Shown here: positions 51,294 to 60,603 of the stretch, one piece after another
Position numbering within the stretch: position 1 is the stretch's first letter
Layout: each line of letters starts with the position of its first letter
Origin: WQXF01 sp031552825
GTDB taxonomy: Bacteria; Bacillota; Clostridia; Christensenellales; Aristaeellaceae
DNA: 64,000 nt
Assembly (NCBI GenBank): GCA_031552825.1
Contig: JAVBMD010000013.1
Location: 15,461-79,460, forward strand
Reading direction: 5' to 3'
Position numbers and translations under genes: made by a program
Notes under the pieces: generated by a model
The model's input: the letters and a program-made list of their open reading frames with translations, nothing else
Told to the model about the DNA's origin: nothing
Databases searched by the model: none

Positions 51294-51890
51294 CGAAAGG
51301 CGGCATATTAAGCGCGATTTTAACATTGATTTTTCCCTTGTAATTCCTTGCTTATTAGAATGTTTTTGAAAAATAAATTATTATATCGCCCAAACAATCC
51401 ACTCAAACATTATGCAAAATATTCTCCTTTATTGTATATTTATTATTACATTTTCCGCTACATCCCGTGTAACCCTCAATTCCCTATACAATGTTTTCCT
51501 GACTAGCCATTTTTTATTCCCCAAAGAACAATCGGGTATGTAGCCTTTTTCGCCATCTATTGGTCGGAAATTGCGATGCATTTCTTAATTCCCCAAAGGA
51601 TCACTTCATATTTCAGCAGACTTCGGTCTGTTATTTCTTTGTATACCAAAGTCTGTTTGCGTTAATTTGCCATAAATATTCACATGTTTTTAGGCGATCT
51701 TTTCTATCTCTGATTCGCTTTTCTCAGACTCCGGTCTATGTCTCGATTCGCAAACCACTATATATATTAATTTTCATTTTGCTTGCACAATATATTGTGT
51801 TTATTGCGTTTCTCAAGCATTATTTCATAATTTCAGCGGATTTTTCGCCAAATATTAAATTCAATTCAGGATAATCGAAAATGTACGCGC
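51294..51890. other. AT-rich intergenic stretch without convincing genes
   Basis: About 600 bp of clearly lower GC than all neighbours. It holds small hairpins (CAGAC-TTCG-GTCTG at 51617-51630) and the decamer TTCCCCAAAG at 51518 and 51590, and again at 51938 just beyond. An open frame of 104 codons at 51560-51874 has no ribosome site and low-complexity aromatic composition, so I do not call it. Confidence 0.6.
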
Positions 51891-51924
51891 CAAAAAGCCG
51901 TCCTTCCGGTCAGGAAGAACGGCT
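51891..51924 (-). terminator. Terminator of the glycosyltransferase transcript
   Basis: Stem of 12 with one mismatched or wobble position, AGCCGTTCTTCC / GGAAGGACGGCT on the minus strand, followed by TTTTTGGC. It lies about 120 bp after the stop at 52041; the short stretch between holds nothing recognisable. Confidence 0.82.
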
Positions 51925-52040
51925 TCTGTATGAAAATTTCCCCAAAGACTCCGATGAGATTTAAGATTAACCAAGCGGTTTTTCAGGATGGGTTCCCAAA
52001 GCTTAAATCGATGCTGTCACGATCCGAATTTAGCGTAGGT

Positions 52041-53177
52041 CTATCCCTCCATATAAACGCGCTCCACCGCACGCGCAAAGGCAGCTTTCGAGTACCGCTG
52101 CGCGGTTTGCGCGGCCGCCGCGCCAAGGGATGCGGCCTCCGGCGAGAGCGCGCGAAGCAGCAAATCAGGAAGCATCTTTTCTTCGCCGAAAAGCAAGCCA
52201 TTCGCGCCGTGTTCCAGCACGCCATTCAGGCAAGGATCCTCGCGCGCGACCACCGTCAACCCAGCAGCCATCGCTTCAATGTAGGTCAGCCCCTGCGTCT
52301 CGGATTGGGAAGCGCTGACGAACACATCGCCCATCGCATAATACTTGTGTATCTGTGCCCACGGCTTTGGGCCGGTAAAGATCACGCGCCCGCCGATGCC
52401 GAGCGCGCGCGCCTGCTCGCGCAGCACGGGAATCCAAGGCCCTTCGCCCACCAACACAAATACCGCCGCCGGGCAAGCTGCCATCACGGCGGGCATGGCA
52501 CCCATCACGGTCTCCAAATTCTTTTCCTTCGCGATGCGGCCGATGTACAAAAAAACGCGCCGATCAGGAAGGACGCCACATTCGGCGCGGCAAGCGGCAA
52601 TTTCCGCCCGAGGAATGCCGGAAGGCGAAAAACGCTCCAAATCCAGTCCGGTAGGAATCACCGTCATCGGCGTGTGAACGCCGTAGCGCTCCAGCAACCC
52701 CTGAATCTTGCCGGTAGGCACAATGATCGCATCGCAATGATTGCACCAAAAACCGCTGAACTTTGCCGCCAGCCTGCGGGCGCGCGCCTCGGCGATGCCG
52801 TGGGTAACGTAATAGGTATAGTCTTCCCAGATCGTATGATAGGTGTGTACGCAGTGCACGCCGCGCATCTTGGCAACGAAGCGCCCCAGCATGCCCACCA
52901 AATATTCGCTATGGGTGTGGATGACATCGAAACGGTAACGATTGACGCGCGCCAACAGCGCCGGGCTGAACACCACCGAGCGCCGATCTTTCAGGAAGAT
53001 CAGCGGCATGCTGGCGATGCGGTGAACGTTGGGTTCGCGCTGCGCCTGCTTGTTGCTGGGCGCGAACACGTGTACCTCATGCCCCAGCGCGGTCAGCTCT
53101 TGAAACAGCGTGTAAACCGAATTGGCCACACCGTTGATTTCAGGATAATAAGAATCCGTGAACAGAGCGATCCGCAC
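52041..53177 (-). CDS. GT4-family glycosyltransferase, diacylglycerol glucosyltransferase-like
   Basis: 378 residues from the GTG at 53177, which follows AGGAGGGAGGAC; the frame upstream is open but runs through the previous gene. N-terminal Rossmann half starts VRIALFTDSYYPEINGVANS, with HTHSEYLVG and YHTIWEDYTYYVTHG. The C-terminal half has IPTGLDLERF, YIGRIAKEKN and the nucleotide-sugar EX7E-type region SETQGLTYIEAMAAG. This pattern is closest to GT4 enzymes that glucosylate diacylglycerol to make membrane glycolipids and lipoteichoic acid anchors. Membrane-peripheral. Starts 14 bp after the exonuclease gene and is followed by a terminator. Confidence 0.87.
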   Translation of the reverse strand: MRIALFTDSYYPEINGVANSVYTLFQELTALGHEVHVFAPSNKQAQREPNVHRIASMPLIFLKDRRSVVFSPALLARVNRYRFDVIHTHSEYLVGMLGRFVAKMRGVHCVHTYHTIWEDYTYYVTHGIAEARARRLAAKFSGFWCNHCDAIIVPTGKIQGLLERYGVHTPMTVIPTGLDLERFSPSGIPRAEIAACRAECGVLPDRRVFLYIGRIAKEKNLETVMGAMPAVMAACPAAVFVLVGEGPWIPVLREQARALGIGGRVIFTGPKPWAQIHKYYAMGDVFVSASQSETQGLTYIEAMAAGLTVVAREDPCLNGVLEHGANGLLFGEEKMLPDLLLRALSPEAASLGAAAAQTAQRYSKAAFARAVERVYMEG

Positions 53178-53191
53178 TGGCGTCCTCCCTC

Positions 53192-54223
53192 CTATGTCGG
53201 CTGTTCTGCGCTGCGCGCGGCGCGCGGCCTGTTCCGCGAACCGCCGCGGCGGCGATTCCGGCGCGGTACGTTTTGTGACGCGCAGCGCTCGGCGAACTGA
53301 ACCGCCTGCTTCTCGGTGGCCAACTCGGTTTGCACGCGCACGGTCAACGCGCCTTCGGCGGTGCGCTGTAATGCGTAACGCGCCGACACTTGTCCGTGAT
53401 CCGGACACGAGGAAAACTGCTCGAGTAACTGCCTCGACGGGGAGTAAAGCCTACGGCTTGGCGGGCAGGCCAGCGCGCATCCGCACTGCGGGCAGCGGAT
53501 CGCCAAGGCGCCCTCGTCCGCCATCAATGCCTCCGGCGTTCGGTGCTCGGTAACGCGCGTATCGCACCGCGCGAGGTAGCGCGGCAGATGCACCGCCCGT
53601 GCGGCGCGAAGCATTGCCGCGCGCGGATCATTTTCAGGAAGGGTGCGGATCTGCTCGAGCAAGCGCTGGCAGATGAGCGCGGTATGGTAAGCGTCGTGCA
53701 GCGCGCGATGATGCGGCAATTCCTGCGCGACACCCAGCGCTTCCATCGCGGTTTGCAGGCTGGTCTGCTTAGCCTTCCCCGCCTCGCCGCATAGCATAGC
53801 ATAAACCCGCTGCGCGTCGATCGGGTAGCGCACCCAATCCTGCGGCTGCATCCAATAAGCAAGGTTGCGCTGCAACACGGGATAATCGTCCGGCCCCCAA
53901 GTGCACAGGGTAAAGGTCGTGCCGCAAAAGGCCATCAGATCGGCGCAGGCTTGCACAAAGGTACCGCCATCTCGGCAATCCTCCGCACTGATGCCGGTAA
54001 CGCGCTGCACATGCCGATGCAGTACCGGATGCACCACCGGACGCACCGTGCGCCGGAACTGCTCCAAAATACGCCCCTGCGCATTCAGCTTTACCGCGCC
54101 GATTTCCACGATTTCCTGCGGCAGCATATTGGTACTTCCCTGCTGTCGACCATAGCGTTGGTTCCATTCCAAATCCAGCACGATCAGCGGGAAGGAATAT
54201 TCCGTGGGCAGTTGTTCGGACAT
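53192..54223 (-). CDS. DEDDh 3'-5' exonuclease-domain protein
   Basis: 343 residues. Exonuclease domain ~10-190 with motif I D17-L-E19 in VLDLEWN, motif II around TWGPDDYPVL and motif III HRALHDAYHT (H..D), the DEDDh arrangement of the DnaQ/KapD group. The C-terminal ~150 residues contain a CPQCGCALACP Cys cluster that may bind zinc and end in an Arg-rich tail (RRNRRRGGSRNRPR) suited to nucleic-acid binding. Cytoplasmic. Substrate, DNA or RNA, is not clear. A -10 element lies upstream. Confidence 0.88.
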   Translation of the reverse strand: MSEQLPTEYSFPLIVLDLEWNQRYGRQQGSTNMLPQEIVEIGAVKLNAQGRILEQFRRTVRPVVHPVLHRHVQRVTGISAEDCRDGGTFVQACADLMAFCGTTFTLCTWGPDDYPVLQRNLAYWMQPQDWVRYPIDAQRVYAMLCGEAGKAKQTSLQTAMEALGVAQELPHHRALHDAYHTALICQRLLEQIRTLPENDPRAAMLRAARAVHLPRYLARCDTRVTEHRTPEALMADEGALAIRCPQCGCALACPPSRRLYSPSRQLLEQFSSCPDHGQVSARYALQRTAEGALTVRVQTELATEKQAVQFAERCASQNVPRRNRRRGGSRNRPRAARSAEQPT

Positions 54224-54260
54224 GTAAGCGCCCCCAAATAACGGTTTCAGATACCCAAAT

Positions 54261-54289
54261 ATTGTACCCGAAAATCGGCTTCTTGCCTA
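54261..54289 (-). promoter_or_regulatory. Probable promoter of the exonuclease/glycosyltransferase pair
   Basis: Minus-strand TACAAT (54261-54266) with a poor -35 (TAGGCA) at 17 bp. Confidence 0.4.
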
Positions 54290-54316
54290 GCATTTTTTAA
54301 ATAATTAGTTATTCGT

Positions 54317-55261
54317 TCATTGATAGATCGATTCCAGAATGGACAACGTGCCGCGTTCGGCGTCCATGCGGCAACGCGCGCCCATCGGCAGCGTCAGCGT
54401 CGGCATCAGGTGGCCGGCAGGCAGCCCGCAAAGAATCGGCTTGCCGCACGGCGCAACCACCTCATCGATGATCTGGCCGATATCCAGCCCAAAGTCAGGA
54501 TGCTCGATCTGGCAATCGGTAAACCCGCCGAATAGGACGCCCGCACAGGCCTCAAAAAGCCCGTTCAAGCGCAGCGTGGTCAGCATGCGATCCACCGCAT
54601 AGGTTTTCTCGCCGATCTCTTCAATAAACAAAATTTTTCCGCGCATATCGGGCATCCACGGCGTTCCGCAAAGCGCCGCCAGCAGCGAAAGATTGCCGCC
54701 GATCAGCACGCCCTCGGCCACGCCGGGGCAGACGCACGCCAACCCGGGCGCGCCGCAGGGCAGCGGCAATTCGCCCATCGGTTCCGCGCAGGCCAGCGCG
54801 CGCAGCAATTCGGCGCGAGAGAAGGGCTCGACCAGCGCGTCGGAGCATACCATCGGCGCGTGCAGCGTGGGAAAGCCGCACCGGGCGTGGATCGCCAAAT
54901 GCAGCGCCGTGATATCGCTATAGCCGAGAAACAGCTTCGGATGCGCGCGAAGCAGCGCAAAATCGATCCGATCCAGCAGGCGGGGCACGCCATAGCCGCC
55001 GCGCGTGCAGTACACCGCCGCGATGGAATCATCGGCGAACATGCGATGCACGTCGGCCAGCCGCAGCGCATCATCGCCGGAAAGGTAGCCGTGCTTCGCG
55101 CCGACGCTGCTTCCCAGCACCGGCTCATAGCCCAGTTCCGCCACCCGAGCGGCCAGCGCGGCAGGAGGGAATTCCGGCTCGCGCGTCGCGCCGGAGGGGG
55201 CGATCAGTCCGATTCGGTCGCCGGGCATCAGCCTGCGCAGCTTCTGCGCCTGCCCGCTCAT
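54317..55261 (-). CDS. LD-carboxypeptidase (peptidase S66, LdcA/MccF type)
   Basis: 314 residues from the ATG at 55261, which overlaps the TGA of the preceding D-aminopeptidase gene (ATGA). Serine peptidase that in the LdcA branch removes the terminal D-Ala from the L,D bond of murein tetrapeptides. Visible: GDRIGLIAPSG at the N-terminus, RGGYG, nucleophile Ser in FLGYSDITALH, Glu in ILFIEEIGEK and His in GLPAGH, the S66 Ser-Glu-His triad regions. No signal peptide, so it acts on peptides brought into the cell. Last gene of the peptide-recycling run; MccF-like immunity function is the alternative. Confidence 0.9.
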   Translation of the reverse strand: MSGQAQKLRRLMPGDRIGLIAPSGATREPEFPPAALAARVAELGYEPVLGSSVGAKHGYLSGDDALRLADVHRMFADDSIAAVYCTRGGYGVPRLLDRIDFALLRAHPKLFLGYSDITALHLAIHARCGFPTLHAPMVCSDALVEPFSRAELLRALACAEPMGELPLPCGAPGLACVCPGVAEGVLIGGNLSLLAALCGTPWMPDMRGKILFIEEIGEKTYAVDRMLTTLRLNGLFEACAGVLFGGFTDCQIEHPDFGLDIGQIIDEVVAPCGKPILCGLPAGHLMPTLTLPMGARCRMDAERGTLSILESIYQ

Positions 55262-56058
55262 AGACAAAAGAGCATGAAGCGCAGGGCTTCATCGTAGTTG
55301 TTTGTTTCGTAACCAACGCCGCGCACGCCGATGCGCTTCGCGCCGGGATAAAAGCTGTTGCGCAGCGCCAGCGCATGCTCGCGATACTGCACCTCGATCT
55401 CAAAGTGCTTGGGCAAAGGGTACATGCTGCGCTTGCCGTCGGCGAACACGACGACCTTGGCGGCATCACGGATGCGATCCACCGCCACATCGGGATGGAT
55501 GCTCAACGAGCCGTTGCCGATGCCGCGCGAAACCGGCACCGTGCGGATGTGCTTGTTGACGGCGGTGACGCTCTCGCATAGCGCCTCGTCGCCGGTCACC
55601 AGCAGCACCGGCACGCCCATCATCGCGGCGGTCATGCAATTGATGGTACACTCCGAGGCCACCTCGCCGTTGATGGTAACGCGGTGATAAGCGGTGGCCA
55701 TGGTGTGCGCCAAAGGATTGCCGTCGGTATCGGCCGCGCTATGATAGCCGGTGAGGATCACGCCGTCAAAGCTCTCGTCCAGCCCGGACATCATCATGTA
55801 CGGATCGCGCGTCCAGCCGCGCAGGATGCGCGCGCAGGTGGGCAGCGCGGTGGGATCGATGTTGCGCGCGCTATCGTGCGCGTCCTTAATCAACAGCTCG
55901 CTTGCGCCGCCAGCCACCGCGCCCTCGCAGGCGGCGGCAACCTCGCGGGTCATCTGCCGGGCGAAGGCATCGTACCCCGGCTTGCCGATCTCGGTTTCGT
56001 TCCAGTGGGCGATGCCACAGGTTCCCTCGATGTCGGCGGAAATGAAGATCTTTTTCAT
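55258..56058 (-). CDS. dppA: M55 D-aminopeptidase (DppA type)
   Basis: 266 residues from the ATG at 56058 (AAGGAGAGGCGCGC upstream). Zinc-dependent enzyme that cleaves D-amino-acid peptides such as D-Ala-D-Ala. Metal-ligand regions of the M55 family are in place: SADIEGTCGI (Asp and Glu), KDAHDSARNI, GYHSAADTDG and NGEVASEC. Together with alanine racemase and a peptide importer, this suggests use of D-Ala dipeptides from wall turnover or from other bacteria. The name follows Bacillus DppA and is not the binding protein called DppA in Escherichia. Confidence 0.92.
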   Translation of the reverse strand: MKKIFISADIEGTCGIAHWNETEIGKPGYDAFARQMTREVAAACEGAVAGGASELLIKDAHDSARNIDPTALPTCARILRGWTRDPYMMMSGLDESFDGVILTGYHSAADTDGNPLAHTMATAYHRVTINGEVASECTINCMTAAMMGVPVLLVTGDEALCESVTAVNKHIRTVPVSRGIGNGSLSIHPDVAVDRIRDAAKVVVFADGKRSMYPLPKHFEIEVQYREHALALRNSFYPGAKRIGVRGVGYETNNYDEALRFMLFCL

Positions 56059-56095
56059 GCGCGCCTCTCCTTTTTGCATATTCAGCGGCTACAAA

Positions 56096-57292
56096 TCAAC
56101 GACTGCAATTCAACCGCTCCAACAAAGCCCATGCCATACATGCCTGCGTGCGCACCGCCAGCGGCAGGCAGGCCTCGTCCACGATAAAATCGTGCGCGTG
56201 CAGCGGCGCGCCCAGCCCGCAGCCCATATCCCAATACACACCGGGGCGATCCTGCACGAAAAAGTTAAAGCTATCGACGCCAAGGCTGGGGAACTCTTCG
56301 ATATGGATATGATCGTCACCCAGCACCTTGCCCGCCACCTCCATCGCGACGACGGTCAGCAACCGGTCGTTGACCACCGGCCCATAGTCGGCGGTCAGCA
56401 CGGCGACCGCCTCCCCGCCCATCGCCCGCGCGACGCCCTCTGTCACCTCGGCGATGCGCCGACGCATCCGCGCGCACGTTTCGACGTTCAGCGTGCGCAG
56501 CGTGCCGCGCACCACCACTTCCTCGCAGATCACGTTGGCGGCTTTCCCTCCGCGTATCGTGCCCAGCGAAAGCACCGCGCTGTCCAGCGGCGAAGTTTCG
56601 CGGCTGACCAAGGTTTGCAGCGCGGAAATCACCTGCGCGGCGATCACGATGGCGTCCACCGAGCGCTCCGGATAGGCGCCATGCCCCGCACGACCGCGCA
56701 CCGTCAGCAGCACGTCCGTGCTGGCGCCGCTAACCGCGCCGGGGCGCGTGGACAGATGCCCGCAAAGCTGCTTCGGCGACACGTGCAGCGCCAGCACCGC
56801 TTCCACATGCGGGTTCTCGAGGCACCCAGCGGCGATCATTTCGGCCGCGCCGCCGGTGGTTTCCTCCGCCGGTTCAAACAGCAGGCGCACCGTGCCCGGC
56901 AGCGCGTCGCGATGGCGCAACAGCAGCCGCGCGACGCCCAGCTGGATCGCCATATGCGCATCGTGGCCGCAGGCGTGCATCACGCCGGGCGTCTCCGAAT
57001 GGAAGGGGCAGCTCTCCGGCTCCTCCACCGGCAGCGCGTCCATGTCGGCGCGCAATGCCAGCGTCGCGCCCGGCTTGCCGCCCCGGATCAGCCCGGTCAC
57101 GGCATGCGAGGCGGCGCACGGCGCTTCGCCCTCGATGCCCAACTCCGCCAATCGCGCCAGCAAGAAGGCTTGCGTTTCTTTCTCTTGCCCGGACAGCTCC
57201 GGTCTTTTATGCAGCGCGCGCCGCTGCTGTATCACCCATGCGTCCAGCGCAGCGTCGGGCTGCGCCAGCGCCTGCAATTGCTCTGTCTCCAT
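56096..57292 (-). CDS. M20 family amidohydrolase (peptidase/deacylase)
   Basis: 398 residues from the ATG at 57292 (GGGAGGAATAGAGTG upstream; a GTG at 57295 is next to it). Metal ligands of the M20D subgroup are visible: HACGHDAHMA, LFEPAEETTGG with the catalytic Glu, and APLHAHDF near the end. The dimerisation domain spans ~180-290. The group covers N-acyl amino acid deacylases, N-acetyldiaminopimelate deacetylase and p-aminobenzoyl-glutamate type hydrolases. The surrounding genes favour an acyl-amino-acid or murein-peptide substrate. One base separates it from the alanine racemase stop. Confidence 0.88.
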   Translation of the reverse strand: METEQLQALAQPDAALDAWVIQQRRALHKRPELSGQEKETQAFLLARLAELGIEGEAPCAASHAVTGLIRGGKPGATLALRADMDALPVEEPESCPFHSETPGVMHACGHDAHMAIQLGVARLLLRHRDALPGTVRLLFEPAEETTGGAAEMIAAGCLENPHVEAVLALHVSPKQLCGHLSTRPGAVSGASTDVLLTVRGRAGHGAYPERSVDAIVIAAQVISALQTLVSRETSPLDSAVLSLGTIRGGKAANVICEEVVVRGTLRTLNVETCARMRRRIAEVTEGVARAMGGEAVAVLTADYGPVVNDRLLTVVAMEVAGKVLGDDHIHIEEFPSLGVDSFNFFVQDRPGVYWDMGCGLGAPLHAHDFIVDEACLPLAVRTQACMAWALLERLNCSR

Positions 57293-57296
57293 CACT

Positions 57297-58451
57297 CTAT
57301 TCCTCCCGCCCCAGCAGGGCGTCCTCCACGGCGATCAGTTCCCCCGCCGCGTAGTAGGCGCGGGGCGGCCTGCGCGAGAGGCGCACCATCGCCTCATTGC
57401 GGTTTGTGTCCGCCCAAGCGGCGTACTCGGCCAAGGAGATCGCCCGGCCAAATAGCTCGGCTTCGTCGCCCAGCGCCACGCCGGGAATGTCGGTGACATC
57501 GACCATGCATTGATCCATACAGACCCGCCCCAACACCGGCGCGCGCCGCCCGCGGATTGAGACCAAAGCGCGGCCGCTGCCGTCGCCCATGGCGCGCGGA
57601 TAACCGTCGCCATAGCCGACGCTCAGCGTAGCGATGCGGGTTGCGCGCGATAGCGGGTGCGCATCGTCATAGCCCACGCATTCCCCGGCCTCCGCCCAGT
57701 GCAGGCGCGTTATCGCGGTGCAAAAGCGCAGGGTAGGGCGCGTCTTTGGCGCGACGGCATCCAGCGGCCCCGCGCCAAAGAGCAGTGCGCCGATGCGCAC
57801 CAAATTATGATGCCATTGCGGATAGCGCACCAGTCCGATGCTGTCCACCAGATGCAAAAGCGGCGGCGCGCAGTGGCGAGCTTGCAACTCCGTACACAGC
57901 GCGTGCATGCGCGCGGCTTGCGCGGCATCCTCCTCCGCGCTGCGCAGCGGCAGGTGCGCGTAGATGCCCTCCACCGAGAGATAGGGCAAAAAGTAGATCT
58001 CCTGAATGCGCTGCACGGTTTTGGGATCGCCGATGGGCAGCCCCAACCGATGAAACCCAGCGTCGATCTTGATGTGTGCCCCCACCGGCCCGGCATGGAC
58101 GGCGGCGGCCTCGCTGAGCGTCCGCGCTTCCTCCGCGCTGCCCAGCGTCAGGGTCAGCCCTTCGGCCAATGCCTCGGAAAGCCGCGCCGTCTCCAGCGCG
58201 CCCATCACCAACACGGTCCCCGCGATGCCTGCGCGGCGCAGCGCAAGGCCTTCGCGCACGCAGCTCACGGCAAAAAAATCGGCGCCCTCGGCTACCAAGC
58301 GCCGGGCGACGCGCGCCGCGCCATGCCCGTAGGCATCGGCCTTGAGCACCGCGCAAACGCGGGCGCACGGCGCGGAAACCTCACGCGCCGTGCGGTAGTT
58401 GGCAGCAATCGCGTCTAGGTCGATCTCGATCCAAGAGCGTGCGTTTCGCAT
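57297..58451 (-). CDS. alr: Alanine racemase
   Basis: Interconverts L- and D-alanine using PLP. 384 residues from the ATG at 58451, which follows GGAGG by 10 nt and gives the usual short lead into SWIEIDLDAIAANY; an ATG at 58469 is possible. The PLP-binding Lys is in AVLKADAYGHG (about residue 37), and the catalytic Tyr of the opposite face is in SVGYGDGYPRAMG. RGRRAPVLGRVCMDQCMVDVTDIP is the conserved C-terminal block. In this locus it would convert D-Ala released by the D-aminopeptidase into L-Ala, or supply D-Ala for wall synthesis. Confidence 0.95.
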   Translation of the reverse strand: MRNARSWIEIDLDAIAANYRTAREVSAPCARVCAVLKADAYGHGAARVARRLVAEGADFFAVSCVREGLALRRAGIAGTVLVMGALETARLSEALAEGLTLTLGSAEEARTLSEAAAVHAGPVGAHIKIDAGFHRLGLPIGDPKTVQRIQEIYFLPYLSVEGIYAHLPLRSAEEDAAQAARMHALCTELQARHCAPPLLHLVDSIGLVRYPQWHHNLVRIGALLFGAGPLDAVAPKTRPTLRFCTAITRLHWAEAGECVGYDDAHPLSRATRIATLSVGYGDGYPRAMGDGSGRALVSIRGRRAPVLGRVCMDQCMVDVTDIPGVALGDEAELFGRAISLAEYAAWADTNRNEAMVRLSRRPPRAYYAAGELIAVEDALLGREE

Positions 58452-58484
58452 AAATGGAAGCGCCTCCATAAAAAACTATCCTGT

Positions 58485-59534
58485 TCATTTGCCGAGCTGG
58501 GTGCGCAGCGCATCCCGTCGCAACCGCGCCTGCAGCTCATTATCCGAGCTGGTTCCGAACTTCTCGTATTCGGCGACGGCGCGCTCGTAGCTCTCCAGCG
58601 CCTCCGAAAGCTCGCCAAGCTCCTCGCATCGCTCGGCAAACCAGAAGTAGCTGTCGCCCGCCGAATCGCCTTCCTCCAAATAGGTCTGGAGCGCCAAGCG
58701 GTAGTAAGCCAACGCCTTGGCGTTGTCTCCGGCATCCTTCTGATACCAGCCGATGACGTCGCACAGGTATCCGCTGATTTCGCGGTTCTCGGCTTTCATG
58801 AGCTCCTCAACGCGCAGGTAATGGGCGAGCGCCTCCGCGTTGCGGCCGGTGATATTGTACAGCTCGGCGAGGTAAAAGTAATCGCTGATATCCGGGGTCG
58901 CTCCGGCCTCGGCCTGCGCTAGCTGCTGCCGATAGCCGTCCAGCGCCAGCTGGGCAAAGCCTTCCGACACCCCGCTATTCCGCTTTTCATAGTAAATCGT
59001 AGCGAGGCAGTAATAGATGTACGGATCCACCGGCTCCCCGGATGCGCGGTAGATGGTTGCGGCTCGCTCAAAGTTGGGCAGGGCTGCCTCATCGTCGCCC
59101 GCATCATGCTGATACCACGCGATCGCGTAGTAGACCGACGCGGGAACCTCTTCGCCCGCCTGCTCGTACGCCTTCTTTGCGCTATGATATGCCGCGCGCG
59201 CTTCGTCGTAGCCGCCAACCTCCTCGATACACCAAGCGAGCAGCTCGTAGGCATAGCCGCTGGGCGTACCCGCCGCCTCAAAGGCGTCGATCATCCGTCG
59301 CGCGTCGGTCAGCGCCTTCTCGTACTCCTCTTTCTCGATGTGCAGCAGGGCAAGGTGCATCCAGTTATCGCCCTCGGCGTTGCCTTCATAGCCCATATCG
59401 GACAGCAGCTTGCGGAACAGATCGGCGCCAAGGCGCGTCATCGCGCCGCGCACCACGCCCTCCGCCACCCGCTCGCCCGCGGCAAGGCCGGGAGGCGCAA
59501 CGCAAAGCAGCGCAAGCAACAACGCAAACGCCAA
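58485..59534 (-). CDS. Secreted TPR protein (seven repeats)
   Basis: 349 residues as written from a TTG at 59534. Seven consecutive TPR units fill the mature protein, e.g. WMHLALLHIEKEEYEKAL, ELLAWCIEEVGGYDEARA and WFAERCEELGELSEALES. The hydrophobic segment AFALLLALLCVAPPGLAAG is a signal peptide, but the TTG start lacks the usual positive residues and a ribosome site. Nine codons upstream an ATC codon follows AAAGGAGGG at perfect spacing and would give KRSLFGRG before the hydrophobic core, so translation may start at ATC (59561). TPR proteins mediate protein contacts; the partner is unknown. Lies between the peptide transporter and alr. Confidence 0.8.
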   Translation of the reverse strand: MAFALLLALLCVAPPGLAAGERVAEGVVRGAMTRLGADLFRKLLSDMGYEGNAEGDNWMHLALLHIEKEEYEKALTDARRMIDAFEAAGTPSGYAYELLAWCIEEVGGYDEARAAYHSAKKAYEQAGEEVPASVYYAIAWYQHDAGDDEAALPNFERAATIYRASGEPVDPYIYYCLATIYYEKRNSGVSEGFAQLALDGYRQQLAQAEAGATPDISDYFYLAELYNITGRNAEALAHYLRVEELMKAENREISGYLCDVIGWYQKDAGDNAKALAYYRLALQTYLEEGDSAGDSYFWFAERCEELGELSEALESYERAVAEYEKFGTSSDNELQARLRRDALRTQLGK

Positions 59535-59607
59535 TCCTCGGCCAAACAGTGAACGCTTGATCGAAAACCCTCCTTTGCGGCAGGCCGGTCCTTCTCTTCT
59601 GTTTTTT

Positions 59608-60603
59608 CTATTCTACTCGGTGGCAAGCGCAGAGATGCCCGCCGCCGATATCGCGCAGGGCGGGGCGCTGCTCGGCACAGCGCGGCATCGCCTGCTTGCA
59701 GCGCGTGCGGAAGGGGCAGCCGCTCGGCGGATCGATGGGCGTAGGCACATCGCCCTGCAGCGGGATGCGCACCATGCGCTCCGCCTGATCCGGGTCGGCC
59801 ACCGGCGCGGCGGAGAACAGCGCCTGCGTGTAAGGATGCTGCATATGCTCGTACAGCTCCTCCACCGGCGCGCACTCCACCAAATGCCCGAGGTACATCA
59901 CCGCCACGGTACGCGAGAGGTGGCGCACCATCGAAAGATCGTGCGATACGAACAGATAGGTCAGCCCCATGCGCTCCTGCAATTCCTCCAGCATGTTGAT
60001 GACCTGCGCCTGAATGGATACGTCCAACGCCGAAATCGGCTCATCGCAAACGATGAACTCGGGACCCGCCGCCAGCGCGCGAGCGATGCCGATGCGCTGG
60101 CGCTGCCCGCCGGAAAATTCGTGGGGATAGCGGTTTAAATGATCCGAGGAAAGGCCGACCAGCTCGATCAGCTCGCGCACGCGCTCCTCCCGCTGCTTGC
60201 CGGGATAGAGATTTTGCACGCGCAGCGGCTCGGCGATGATGCTGGCCACCGTCATGCGCGGATCCAGCGACGAGTAGGGGTCCTGAAAGATCATCTGCAT
60301 CTTACGGCGATAGGGCGCCATGCCTTGCCGGTCTAGGTGCGAAATATCCGTGCCTTCGTAGAACACCTGCCCATCGGTGGGCTCGTACAGGCGCACCAGG
60401 GTGCGGCCGATGGTGGTCTTGCCGCAGCCCGACTCGCCCACCAGCCCAAAGGTATCGCCACGGTAGATGCGCAACGACACGCCGTCCACCGCTTTGAGCA
60501 AGCGCTTGCTCTTGCCGAAGAATGGCGGGTTGACGTCAAAATACCGCTTGAGGTTGCGCGCCTCAACCAGCGGCTGCTTTTGCTCCGGTTTCGTGATCTG
60601 CAT
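59608..60603 (-). CDS. Dipeptide/oligopeptide ABC transporter ATPase (DppF/OppF type)
   Basis: 331 residues from the ATG at 60603, which shares a base with the stop of the other ATPase gene (TAATG). Walker A GESGCGKTT, Q-loop IFQDPYSSLDPRM, signature FSGGQRQRIGIARAL, Walker B FIVCDEPISALD and switch SHDLSMV are all present. The C-terminal oligopeptide-binding region has GCPFRTRCKQAMPRC. It energises import with the partner ATPase. An open frame extends far upstream but overlaps that partner, so the ATG is preferred. Confidence 0.94.
   Translation of the reverse strand: MQITKPEQKQPLVEARNLKRYFDVNPPFFGKSKRLLKAVDGVSLRIYRGDTFGLVGESGCGKTTIGRTLVRLYEPTDGQVFYEGTDISHLDRQGMAPYRRKMQMIFQDPYSSLDPRMTVASIIAEPLRVQNLYPGKQREERVRELIELVGLSSDHLNRYPHEFSGGQRQRIGIARALAAGPEFIVCDEPISALDVSIQAQVINMLEELQERMGLTYLFVSHDLSMVRHLSRTVAVMYLGHLVECAPVEELYEHMQHPYTQALFSAAPVADPDQAERMVRIPLQGDVPTPIDPPSGCPFRTRCKQAMPRCAEQRPALRDIGGGHLCACHRVE

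Noticed and set aside
51560..51874. Open frame of 104 codons in the AT-rich island
   Set aside because: No ribosome site, aromatic-rich low-complexity translation as expected from AT-rich non-coding DNA, and no recognisable domain.
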